Shown: positions 7,809 through 14,581 of the stretch, piece by piece
Layout of the letters: the number at the start of each line of letters is the position of its first letter
Position numbering within the stretch: position 1 is the first letter of the stretch
DNA from: MFKM01 sp038065115
Lineage (GTDB): Bacteria > Patescibacteriota > Minisyncoccia > UBA6257 > MFKM01
Assembly (NCBI GenBank): GCA_038065115.1
Contig: JBBTRS010000018.1
Span: forward strand, 1 to 24,336
Direction: 5' to 3'
Length of the DNA: 24,336 bases
The notes under the pieces: generated by a model
The model's input: the letters and a program-made list of their open reading frames with translations, nothing else
The model's database searches: none
What the model was told of the DNA's origin: nothing
Position numbers and translations under genes: made by a program

Positions 7809-8814
7809 AACTTTTTGAAAGCAAGGTTCTTTTGTAAACATCCAAATGTTCCAAAATAATCGCGGTTCCTTTTGCCACGCAGTAAAAAGGGTCTTCGGCC
7901 ACATAAGCGGCCACTCCCAAATTTCGCCTGAAAAACTCATCAATATACCGGAGTTGGGCCGTTCCGCCGGAAACAATAATTCCCTTCTCCATTATATCAG
8001 CCACTAATTCGGGCGGAGTCACGTTAAAAACCGACTGGACGGAAGCAACAATGTCGTCAAGATAAGAATCAATGGCTTCAACAATTTCATTGGAATTAAT
8101 CACCAAATCCTTGGGCAAGCCGGTTATTAAATCCCGGCCCCTGATCTGCATGGTTAATTTATTAGGATTAGTCAGGGCGGCTCCAATTTCAATTTTGATG
8201 TTTTCGGCGGTATTCTCGCCAATAGCCAAGGCGTATTTCTTCTTAATATGATCCATAATCGCCTGGTCAAAGTGATTGCCTGCCACCCGCCGGCTGGACC
8301 ACGTAACGATACCGCCCAAAGAAATAACCGCCACTTCGGCCGTGCCGCCGCCTAAATTGATAATCATATTGCCCGAAGAAGAATTTATCGGGATATTGGC
8401 TCCCAAAGCGGCCAAAAGGGGCTCTCTCACTAAATAAACTTCTTTGGCTCCGGCTTCGCGGGCGGCATTCATAACGGCCCTTTTTTCAGTTGAAGTGATG
8501 CCGGCCGAAACGGAAATCACCACCTCGGGTTTAAAAATATTGAAACGACCAATGGCTTTGGAAATAAAATATTCCAGCATGGTCTTGGTGGTGTAATATT
8601 CGGCAATCACGCCGTCTTTCAAAGGCCGGTAAGTAACGATATCGCCCGGCGTGCGGCCCACCATTTCTTTGGCCTCCAGGCCGACCGCCATAACGGTATT
8701 GCTGGGTTTGCTTAAAGCGACAACCGTCGGCTCGTTAATCACCAATCCTTTGCCCGGAACAAAAATTAAAGTATTGGTGGTTCCTAAATCAATTCCTAAT
8801 TTGCGAATTATCAT
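7807..8814 (-). CDS. mreB: Rod-shape determining protein MreB
   Basis: An actin-fold protein that forms membrane-bound filaments guiding cell-wall synthesis. The 335-residue product is normal length. It has the phosphate-1 loop DLGTTNTLIF (9-18), the connect and phosphate-2 region NLGGGTAEVAVISLG, and C-terminal IVSGGTAQL. The ATG at 8814 gives the standard MreB N-terminus. A near-consensus promoter (TTGACC, 17 bp, TATGCT) ends only 8 bp upstream of the ATG, so the mRNA is probably leaderless. No mreC, mreD or rodA is next to it. Confidence 0.97.
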   Translation of the reverse strand: MIIRKLGIDLGTTNTLIFVPGKGLVINEPTVVALSKPSNTVMAVGLEAKEMVGRTPGDIVTYRPLKDGVIAEYYTTKTMLEYFISKAIGRFNIFKPEVVISVSAGITSTEKRAVMNAAREAGAKEVYLVREPLLAALGANIPINSSSGNMIINLGGGTAEVAVISLGGIVTWSSRRVAGNHFDQAIMDHIKKKYALAIGENTAENIKIEIGAALTNPNKLTMQIRGRDLITGLPKDLVINSNEIVEAIDSYLDDIVASVQSVFNVTPPELVADIMEKGIIVSGGTAQLRYIDEFFRRNLGVAAYVAEDPFYCVAKGTAIILEHLDVYKRTLLSKS

Positions 8815-8822
8815 TTGAGATT

Positions 8823-8851
8823 AGCATAAAATAAATAAATCAAAGGGTCAA
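8823..8851 (-). promoter_or_regulatory. mreB promoter, apparently leaderless
   Basis: On the minus strand, TTGACC (8846-8851), a 17-bp spacer and TATGCT (8823-8828). Only 8 bp separate the -10 box from the mreB ATG, so transcription should start at or beside the A of the ATG. Confidence 0.75.
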
Positions 8852-8872
8852 CTGGTGAAAGGGAGTGGAACC

Positions 8873-9038
8873 AAAAATCTTTCCCTCGTTCATGCGCCTT
8901 CAGAGAATAAAATCTATCCTCGCTCCCAACGGAAATTCGCCACCCAGCTCGCTACGCTCGCGTGTCCCCGGCGAATTTCCTGCTCGCTCGGAGATTTTTC
9001 GTTCTCTTCCGGCGATATTCACTCGGAAATGATTTTTA
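8873..9038. repeat. Nested palindromic repeat element, copy 2
   Basis: About 166 bp, in the same orientation as the copy at 1186-1343 and almost identical outside the inner hairpin. The inner stem (8931-8941 with 8970-8980) is again a perfect 11 bp but has a different sequence, and the loop is longer. It lies upstream of the mreB promoter. The rest of the spacer, 9039-9125, shows only a weak 5-bp hairpin (CCTTT/AAAGG) and no supported gene. Confidence 0.85.
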
Positions 9039-9125
9039 GTTCCTTTAGGGGAAAGGGAAACACCTACGGAATATTTTCTCAGACAATTTTGGTTTGCTTC
9101 ATAATTACAATGCACATTGATTGGA

Positions 9126-9165
9126 AAATAAAAAAGTCCTCTCCAAAAATTAATTTGGAGAGGAC
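9126..9165 (-). terminator. Rho-independent terminator after the YdcF-like gene
   Basis: A perfect 12-bp stem, GTCCTCTCCAAA (9136-9147) with its complement at 9154-9165, and a 6-nt loop. On the minus strand it is followed by a T-rich run (TTTTTTATTTT), the expected layout for terminating the accessory operon. Confidence 0.9.
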
Positions 9166-9213
9166 GATTGAAAACATTCTGCGCGTTTACTCGATGAAAA
9201 TCGAAGTCAGCGC

Positions 9214-9762
9214 TTAAAACAACTTATTCCATAAAATGGAAACAAATTTATTCCTAATTTGCCTGGATTGGATAAATCCAAACAAAGTGGGAAGATGGGC
9301 AGGCTCATCATATTTCAAGCAAACGCTTGAAACATTATAAAGCTTTGTGCGCGGAAGACAGGAACGAAAAATTCGAAGCGAACGCCGCATGTGATAACGG
9401 TCCGCTACCACAAGCAGATTGCCTTCTACGATACGATTTCCTACAGCAGCGGCTTCGTCATAAGTGCTTTTTACGCCCCGTAGAAAAACAATCTTGTCGG
9501 CAATTCCCGCTTTCTGCGCTAAATCCAGCCTAATCTTTTTTTCTTCGTCTTCTCCGTAAGAGCTGACTGGAAAAATAAGAGAATTGGACTTGCCTTCCAA
9601 AATAAGCTGAATGGCTTTTTCCGTTGCCGCTTGGCCCACCGCCGTTAATCTCTTAAAACCCGGCGTCGTTCCATAAGTGTGGCAAAAAATCATCATTGTC
9701 TCATCTTCCGGCAATTTGTCCGGAACAATCATCCGCCTAAAAATCCGATCCAACAAGCTCAT
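9214..9762 (-). CDS. YdcF/SanA-like DUF218 protein
   Basis: A 182-residue protein of the DUF218 (YdcF-like) superfamily, a Rossmann-like fold whose members are linked to envelope or nucleotide functions without a settled reaction. Visible features are a central IFPVSSYGEDEEK region after a helix, STYDEAAAVGNRI matching the conserved T-x-x-(D/E)-A block, and VVADRYHMRRSLRIF matching the typical V-x-x-x-x-H-M-x-R segment. No membrane helix is present, unlike many YdcF proteins. A strong Shine-Dalgarno sequence AAGGAGGTG (9767-9775, minus strand) fixes the ATG at 9762. It is the second gene of a two-gene operon and ends in a strong terminator. Confidence 0.82.
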   Translation of the reverse strand: MSLLDRIFRRMIVPDKLPEDETMMIFCHTYGTTPGFKRLTAVGQAATEKAIQLILEGKSNSLIFPVSSYGEDEEKKIRLDLAQKAGIADKIVFLRGVKSTYDEAAAVGNRIVEGNLLVVADRYHMRRSLRIFRSCLPRTKLYNVSSVCLKYDEPAHLPTLFGFIQSRQIRNKFVSILWNKLF

Positions 9763-9783
9763 TCAACACCTCCTTTTTGAATT

Positions 9784-9823
9784 TTACAGAGCAGACATCT
9801 TTAGTGAGATACCGGCTCTGTAA
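9784..9823 (-). promoter_or_regulatory. Hairpin in the leader of the YdcF-like gene
   Basis: Perfect 9-bp arms TTACAGAGC and GCTCTGTAA with a 22-nt loop, a few bases upstream of the Shine-Dalgarno sequence on the minus strand. No U-tract follows in that direction. It may be an RNA-processing or translation-control hairpin between the two operon genes, but the role is not shown. Confidence 0.55.
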
Positions 9824-9839
9824 GGATTTTTGAAAAAAA

Positions 9840-10061
9840 TTATATCAATCTTTTCATTTCCAACAGAAACCAGCCAATTAGCCATGCTACGCCCAAAAAT
9901 ATGATTAATACTAAAACTATTTTTGTTCCATTGGAAATCTTTTCTCCCATGTCTACATTTTCCGCGTTAATTGTTAAAGAGTTTCCAATAGACCAGCAAA
10001 TCCCAAAAAATCCACTCAGCACCGCCAATCCAAGACAAATCCTTACCACGACATCAATCAT
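9840..10061 (-). CDS. Small two-TM membrane protein, unknown function
   Basis: A 73-residue protein with two strongly hydrophobic segments, at about 4-27 and 48-68, joined by a short polar loop; a few basic residues follow the second helix. No family was recognised. That it is a real gene is supported by a perfect GGAGGTG Shine-Dalgarno sequence (complement at 10066-10072), a canonical promoter upstream, and a co-directional YdcF-like gene downstream. It might act with that protein in the envelope, but this is only inferred from the operon. Confidence 0.75.
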   Translation of the reverse strand: MIDVVVRICLGLAVLSGFFGICWSIGNSLTINAENVDMGEKISNGTKIVLVLIIFLGVAWLIGWFLLEMKRLI

Positions 10062-10101
10062 TTGGCACCTCCGTTTTATGTATATATGTAAACGAGCTGT
10101 T

Positions 10102-10118
10102 CTTAGAAAGATTCTAAG
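10102..10118 (-). promoter_or_regulatory. 5'-end hairpin of the accessory operon mRNA
   Basis: CTTAGAA and TTCTAAG form a perfect 7-bp stem with a 3-nt loop. The predicted transcription start is near 10121, so this stem would cap the extreme 5' end of the transcript, a position known to protect mRNAs from 5'-end-dependent decay. Confidence 0.6.
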
Positions 10119-10127
10119 GATTTTTTT

Positions 10128-10156
10128 ATCATAGCACCTTTTTTATTTTTTGTCAA
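10128..10156 (-). promoter_or_regulatory. Consensus sigma-70-type promoter of the accessory operon
   Basis: On the minus strand: TTGACA (10151-10156), a 17-bp spacer, and an extended -10 TGC-TATGAT (hexamer 10128-10133). It is the best-formed promoter in the window and predicts a leader of about 60 nt before the two-TM gene. Confidence 0.88.
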
Positions 10157-10173
10157 CAAAAAGGGATAATGTC

Positions 10174-10225
10174 CACACACATATGGCGGTTTTTCTCTTA
10201 AGCTATTAGGCTGGGAATGTGTGTG
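10174..10225. repeat. CA/TG inverted repeat between murA and the accessory operon
   Basis: CACACACAT (10174-10182) and ATGTGTGTG (10217-10225) are perfect 9-bp arms around a 34-nt loop. There is no U-tract, and it lies just upstream of the accessory operon promoter. It could be an operator or an element boundary. Nothing else is seen in the 10157-10259 spacer. Confidence 0.55.
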
Positions 10226-10259
10226 TCTAAAACACAAACAATAAAAGGATTTTTACTGT

Positions 10260-11528
10260 TTATGTTTTCCTCACAATATCCGCTCCCAGTTTTTGGAGCC
10301 GTTCTTCAATTTTTTCATAACCCCTGTCAACATGAAACGCTTCGTTTAAAACCGATTCGCCTTCGGCTACCAGCGCGGCGATAATCAAGGTCATTCCCGA
10401 ACGCACATCTAGGGCTTTTATCTCGCTGCCCCGCAACGGCGTCGGACCGATAATCAAAGCCCGATGCGGATCCAAAATAACCGCGTTCGCTCCCATCTTA
10501 ATAAGTTCATTAATATAGCCCAATCGTCCTTCATACATCCATTCATGAATCAAGCTGACGCCGGAAGCCTGGGTGGCCAAAACAGCCAAGGGCGGAATTT
10601 GATCGGTCATTAATTTGGGATAAAGACCCGATTGAATTTTAGAAGTTTGATAAAGCCCGATGGGTTTTTTAACATGAAGCCAATTCTCGCCCAATTCAAA
10701 ATTAACCGCCATCGCTTTTAATTTTTGTAAACCGGCATCCAAAAATTCGGGGTTTATGCTTTTTATCAAAACATCGCTGTGAGTGGCCGCGGCCAAAACC
10801 GCCAAACTCATTGTTTCATCGGAATCGGGAATAATCGCGTGTTTGGCGCCATAAAGCTTTTTTACTCCTTGAACGCGAATGGTGTTAGTGCCGGCTCCTT
10901 CAATTTTAGCGCCCATTTTCCCCAAAAAGACGGCTAAGTCCTGAATATGCGGCTCGGTAGCAGCTAATTTAATAACGGTTTCGCCTTCGGCTAAAACACT
11001 GGCCAAGAGCGCGTTTTCAGTAGCCGTAACGCTAATTTCTGAAAGTATGATTTTAGTTCCCTTTAACCTGCCGGCAGGCAGGGCTTCAATTTTTAGAAGA
11101 TGATCGGGGGTTTCGCTGACATCGGCTCCTAAGGATTTAAAAACATCCAAATGAACATCCAGCGGCCGGCTGCCAATAATATCACCGCCGGGATAAGGCA
11201 TCACCGCCTTCCCGTATCTTCCCAATAAAGCTCCGGCAAATAAAATAGAACCGCGAAATTTCCTGACGGTTTCAGCTGGAGGCGTAAAAGAATTTAAGCC
11301 GGCCGAATCAATTAAAACTTTCTTGCCTTGACGAACAACTTTCGCGCCCAAGTCCCGAATAATATTCAAAGTATTTTCACCGTCTTGAATCAAGGGAACA
11401 TTTTCTATCTCGCAAAGTTCGGTGGTTAAAAGAGTAGCCGCTAAAATCGGCAAAAGAGCGTTTTTAGAACCGCTAACTTCAATTTCTCCGGCTAAAGGTC
11501 GGCCGCCTTTAATAACAAAATGTTCCAT
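10260..11528 (-). CDS. murA: UDP-N-acetylglucosamine 1-carboxyvinyltransferase (Asp-type MurA)
   Basis: First committed step of peptidoglycan synthesis: transfers enolpyruvate from PEP to UDP-GlcNAc in the cytoplasm. The 422-residue product is standard length, with SGSKNA (Lys22) at the N-terminus, the catalytic loop GGDIIGSRPLDVHL, and DVRSGMTLIIAALVAEG near the C-terminus. The residue matching E. coli Cys115 is Asp116, the change known to give fosfomycin insensitivity in chlamydial and mycobacterial MurA. A small palindrome is embedded in frame at 11067-11078. A TATACT hexamer 7 bp upstream of the ATG suggests a leaderless mRNA. It diverges from the PEGA gene. Confidence 0.96.
   Translation of the reverse strand: MEHFVIKGGRPLAGEIEVSGSKNALLPILAATLLTTELCEIENVPLIQDGENTLNIIRDLGAKVVRQGKKVLIDSAGLNSFTPPAETVRKFRGSILFAGALLGRYGKAVMPYPGGDIIGSRPLDVHLDVFKSLGADVSETPDHLLKIEALPAGRLKGTKIILSEISVTATENALLASVLAEGETVIKLAATEPHIQDLAVFLGKMGAKIEGAGTNTIRVQGVKKLYGAKHAIIPDSDETMSLAVLAAATHSDVLIKSINPEFLDAGLQKLKAMAVNFELGENWLHVKKPIGLYQTSKIQSGLYPKLMTDQIPPLAVLATQASGVSLIHEWMYEGRLGYINELIKMGANAVILDPHRALIIGPTPLRGSEIKALDVRSGMTLIIAALVAEGESVLNEAFHVDRGYEKIEERLQKLGADIVRKT
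11067..11082. repeat. In-frame palindrome in murA
   Basis: CCTGCCGGCAGG is a perfect 12-bp palindrome, extended by a further CAGG. It encodes LPAGR on the minus strand, between MurA segments that are normally close together. It is related to the elements in holB and pmm. Confidence 0.65.
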
Positions 11529-11535
11529 TTTATAT

Positions 11536-11541
11536 AGTATA
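11536..11541 (-). promoter_or_regulatory. Candidate murA -10 box
   Basis: TATACT on the minus strand, 7 bp upstream of the murA ATG. No good -35 box is seen at 16-18 bp. The spacing copies that of the better-supported mreB and DUF458 promoters. On the plus strand the same stretch contains TATAAT (11538-11543). Confidence 0.45.
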
Positions 11542-11555
11542 ATGTAATTTATTAT

Positions 11556-11658
11556 GAGATACTAATATGCTAATTCATGCTAATGATACGAATAGATACT
11601 AATATTTTTAATTCGTATTCATTAGTATCATTCGCATCTATTCGTATATTGGTATCTG
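11556..11658. repeat. Word-built inverted repeat between murA and the PEGA gene
   Basis: Two arms of about 50 bp, each made of five degenerate copies of an ATRCKAAT-like word spaced 8, 10, 9 and 10 bp apart. The right arm read in reverse complement follows the same spacing, so a long imperfect hairpin with a tiny loop is possible. It lies between divergent starts, so it is not a terminator. It differs from the other arrays in not having a strict 7-bp period. Confidence 0.75.
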
Positions 11659-11665
11659 ATGTTTT

Positions 11666-12898
11666 ATGAATAAAAAAACAAGGAAGTCAATTTTTTATTG
11701 CCTAATCATTGGTTTTTTGCTGGCGGCCAGCGGGTTTATCTTTTACGCGATGGGTTGGTCTCTTAATCAGACAACCGATGGCTCTTTCACTTTCCGGAAA
11801 ACCGGAGCTATTTTTTTAAAAATCCTGTCCGGCGACGCCTTTATTAAAATAAACGGCAAGCCCTACGTCCAAAATCACGGCTTATTTAATAATAATGGGG
11901 ATTTAATCAAGGGGCTGTTGCCGGGCGATTATCAAATTGAAATTTCCAAAGAAAATTCCGGCGCTTGGCGGAAAAATATGACAGTTGAGGCCGGAATCGT
12001 TTCCAGCGCCACTAAAATTTTTCTTTTCCCGGAAAAAATTACCACAAAACCAATTCTCAAAGAAGAAGCCGAAAAATTCTGGCTGACTGACAGCAAAAAA
12101 GAAGAAATCAAGAACTTGTTTTATTCCCTGAAACAAAAACAGCTGAAATTGCCGGGAAATGTTCCAATTATCCAAATTATCCCTTATTTTTTTGACACAA
12201 CCAAGGCCGTCATTGCCACTCAAAAAGCCGTTTATATTTTAGACCGCCAAAATTTTACGCTGGAACTTTTAGCGCTTGCTCCTATAAACGCCCTAACAAT
12301 CAATAATTCGGAAATTATTTTTATTGACCGGGAAAATAATCTTCAATTTTACGAAGCTAGGTCTCACAAGATTATTGAGAAAATTGCTTTAGGGCCGACC
12401 ATAACCGAAAAAATATCTAAAATCTCTCTTTCCAAGTCCAATATCCGAATTGCTCTGTTAAGCGAAAAAGGAGGATTGTTTATTTATGAACGGCAAAGCA
12501 GGGAATTAAAATCAATCAGCAAAAAAATCAAAGATTTCCGATTCTCGCCCGACAGCAAAAAAATAGCGATGCTAAACCAAAGCGGAGAAATAGAAATTAT
12601 CTTTCTGGAAGATTACCGCCGAGACTTCAAAATGGCCGCCGGAGAGAAATTCAAGCTCAACCTATCAATATCCGATGCCATTGGATTAAATAATCCGCCG
12701 CTTGATTTTGATTGGCTGCCCCAAATTCTTGACCATTTGGTTATAAAGTATCCCGAAGAAACAATCCTGGCTGAAGTTGACAACAGACTGCCAACCAACT
12801 GGTGGTTGTTGGCAAAAAATATTCAAAACTTCGCTTTTGATAAAGAAAATAATCTTTATCTTCTAAAAGACAACGAATTTTTGAAAGTTGTTTTGTAA
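11666..12898 (+). CDS. Membrane-anchored PEGA-domain protein
   Basis: A 410-residue protein with a short basic N-terminus and a membrane helix at about 9-29. A PEGA-type domain follows at about 48-112 (GDAFIKINGKPYVQ through LLPGDYQIEISKENSGAW), an extracytoplasmic beta domain common on surface proteins. The remaining 290 residues are strand-rich and contain repeats such as KAVYILDRQNFTLELLAL and DFRFSPDSKKIAMLNQSGEI that resemble a TolB/WD40-like propeller. It is one of only two plus-strand genes, divergent from murA. No Shine-Dalgarno sequence is visible before the ATG. The ligand or role is unknown. Confidence 0.82.
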   Translation: MNKKTRKSIFYCLIIGFLLAASGFIFYAMGWSLNQTTDGSFTFRKTGAIFLKILSGDAFIKINGKPYVQNHGLFNNNGDLIKGLLPGDYQIEISKENSGAWRKNMTVEAGIVSSATKIFLFPEKITTKPILKEEAEKFWLTDSKKEEIKNLFYSLKQKQLKLPGNVPIIQIIPYFFDTTKAVIATQKAVYILDRQNFTLELLALAPINALTINNSEIIFIDRENNLQFYEARSHKIIEKIALGPTITEKISKISLSKSNIRIALLSEKGGLFIYERQSRELKSISKKIKDFRFSPDSKKIAMLNQSGEIEIIFLEDYRRDFKMAAGEKFKLNLSISDAIGLNNPPLDFDWLPQILDHLVIKYPEETILAEVDNRLPTNWWLLAKNIQNFAFDKENNLYLLKDNEFLKVVL

Positions 12899-12961
12899 AA
12901 AACTTTATCGTTAAATTATCAAGGTCCGATCTTGTTAATGCAATAACGCAACAGCTAGAGA

Positions 12962-14485
12962 TTATCTTGTTTCCAAGATTTCAACTCTAATTTTCAACGC
13001 TTCATTTTCCGCTCTAAGCGCTTCAATTTTATTGTTCAATTCTTTAATGGCGTTAATAGTGGTAAAAGTAAGATCGCCGGAATTAAAATTCAATAATTCA
13101 GTAGTTTTGGCGTCATCGGAATTCAACTTATCATAATAACTGCTGACTGTGTAAGGAGCGACTTTTTCCATATCTTGAGCAATAACGCCGATATTGTCTT
13201 TTCCGTCAGCGGTAAATCCGCCAAGGCCGTTATATTTATACCAGACGGGGTTGATTCCCAAGATGGTGTTTAAACCGTCGGTAAATGGCCTGATGTCGGT
13301 TTTTATTCTTGCGTCAGAAGCAACTGTCCAGGTATTGGTTCCGGGTTTAGCGGCGGAATCGGTGGAAAGTTGTAATTGATAAGCTGGCACCATCGTCCCG
13401 ATGCCGACGTTGCCGATATTGTCTATTGTGATTCTTTCAGAATTAGCAGTTATTAAATATAGTTTGTTATTCGGATTTTCACCCTTGATACCGGCGCTTC
13501 CGCCACCCCATTTAATTAAGTAGTTGTCGTCAAGAAGAATATCACCGCCAGAAACATGCATTTTCGCGGCCGGTATCAGCGTCCCAATGCCGACATTGCC
13601 TTCTATTATCATCCCGTTCGTAGGCGCAGCGTATGTTCCTGAATACGTTGCCCCCACTGCCATACCGCCTTCTATGTCTAATTTATTCGTCGGTGTCGGC
13701 GTCCCGATGCCCACATCACCAGTTGATGTAATTCTCATTCTCTCTCCTATTGAACTACCTGTCACAAATTTTAAAGGCCAACCGGCAGTCCATGTTCCTA
13801 TACTAGCTTCATTCGCGCTATTACTTATCGATAAGCCTAACCCAATTGAATTCCCTTTTTGCAATCTAAGGTTAGCGTAACCAGCAGTTGTATTTTCATT
13901 TGTAATATCAACCCAAACATCATTATTTATACTTCCTTTAAAAGAAGCAACTTGCCCATTTTTAACAACTTCTAATTTTGCCCCTGCTGGCGCCGTCGTC
14001 CCGATGCCGACATTGCCGGAATTAACTATTAACCCATAACCCGAGGCCGAGCTGAAATAGCCAGCGGGCTGGGAAACGGACTCGGCTTTAATACCGCCAC
14101 CAGAAGTAGTGATTTTATAGTTGACATCGGAGGAAATAATTCCGACGCCTAGATTATAACTGGTCTGATTGGGATACAAATCGGCGCCGGAAAGAGTCCA
14201 GTAATTAGGGCTCCACGCGGTTTTACAATCGCCGGCGATACACAAACCGCCGGAGGTGTTGATTTGACCGCCCTGGACATCGAGCTTGTACGCGGGACCG
14301 ACAGCTCCAATGCCGACATTGCCGCTTACCGCGGGATTATAATAAACATCATTGCCGTTTTTTATCCAGAAATCGGGGTTGCTGACGCCGGGAGTTGAAG
14401 CGCCGGGGCCGGTGAAAGCAATGGCAACGGCAGCGACAACTGAACCGACAATAACGCTAACTAATAAAGTTTTTAATTTATTCAT
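12962..14485 (-). CDS. Exported repeat protein with C-terminal S74 intramolecular chaperone domain
   Basis: A 507-residue likely surface fibre. It has a signal-like hydrophobic N-terminus (about 5-26), then six GNVGIGT-type repeats followed by LDV-like strands, as in phage tail fibres and adhesins. The C-terminal S74 chaperone/autoprocessing domain starts near residue 390 (SDARIKTDIRPF) and includes DNIGVIAQDME. Ser390 and Lys395 are candidates for the Ser-Lys pair used for self-cleavage in this family. The last 30 residues are a coiled coil, expected to drive trimerisation. A central module (about residues 170-260) uses AT-rich codons such as AGA, ACA, ATA and AGT unlike the rest. It lies next to the baseplate-J-like gene. 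Confidence 0.88.
   Translation of the reverse strand: MNKLKTLLVSVIVGSVVAAVAIAFTGPGASTPGVSNPDFWIKNGNDVYYNPAVSGNVGIGAVGPAYKLDVQGGQINTSGGLCIAGDCKTAWSPNYWTLSGADLYPNQTSYNLGVGIISSDVNYKITTSGGGIKAESVSQPAGYFSSASGYGLIVNSGNVGIGTTAPAGAKLEVVKNGQVASFKGSINNDVWVDITNENTTAGYANLRLQKGNSIGLGLSISNSANEASIGTWTAGWPLKFVTGSSIGERMRITSTGDVGIGTPTPTNKLDIEGGMAVGATYSGTYAAPTNGMIIEGNVGIGTLIPAAKMHVSGGDILLDDNYLIKWGGGSAGIKGENPNNKLYLITANSERITIDNIGNVGIGTMVPAYQLQLSTDSAAKPGTNTWTVASDARIKTDIRPFTDGLNTILGINPVWYKYNGLGGFTADGKDNIGVIAQDMEKVAPYTVSSYYDKLNSDDAKTTELLNFNSGDLTFTTINAIKELNNKIEALRAENEALKIRVEILETR
13394..14323. repeat. Dispersed direct repeats encoding GNVGIGT motifs
   Basis: A near-identical stretch of about 20 bp containing CCGATGCCGACATTGCC occurs at 13394-13414, 13580-13600, 13700-13720, 13997-14017 and 14306-14323. 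These are coding repeats of the S74 protein and give sites for recombination between modules. Confidence 0.75.
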
Positions 14486-14499
14486 GATTTTAGGCTTTG

Positions 14500-14511
14500 A
14501 TTGATATCAAT
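14500..14511. promoter_or_regulatory. Perfect palindrome upstream of the S74 gene
   Basis: ATTGATATCAAT is a perfect 12-bp palindrome 14 bp upstream of the ATG. It could be an operator, but no regulator is known and a chance occurrence in AT-rich DNA is possible. Confidence 0.35.
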
Positions 14512-14553
14512 ACGACCGCTTAATCTTACCATAAAAATATCGGCAATCCGTTA

Positions 14554-14581
14554 GAAATTTAAAATTGGAAATTAAATAATT
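14554..14581. repeat. Heptamer array after the baseplate-J-like gene
   Basis: Four 7-mers in phase: GAAATTT, AAAATTG, GAAATTA and AATAATT. The array runs into the stop codon of the upstream gene (14580-14582). Confidence 0.65.

Noticed and set aside
8855..9217. Plus-strand frame of 120 codons, and a minus-strand frame at 8900-9115
   Set aside because: Both cover repeat copy 2 and, for the plus-strand frame, the terminator hairpin; low-complexity translations with no initiation signals.
12899..12961. Terminator between the convergent PEGA and S74 genes
   Set aside because: Only weak 4-bp pairings and no U-tract in either direction.
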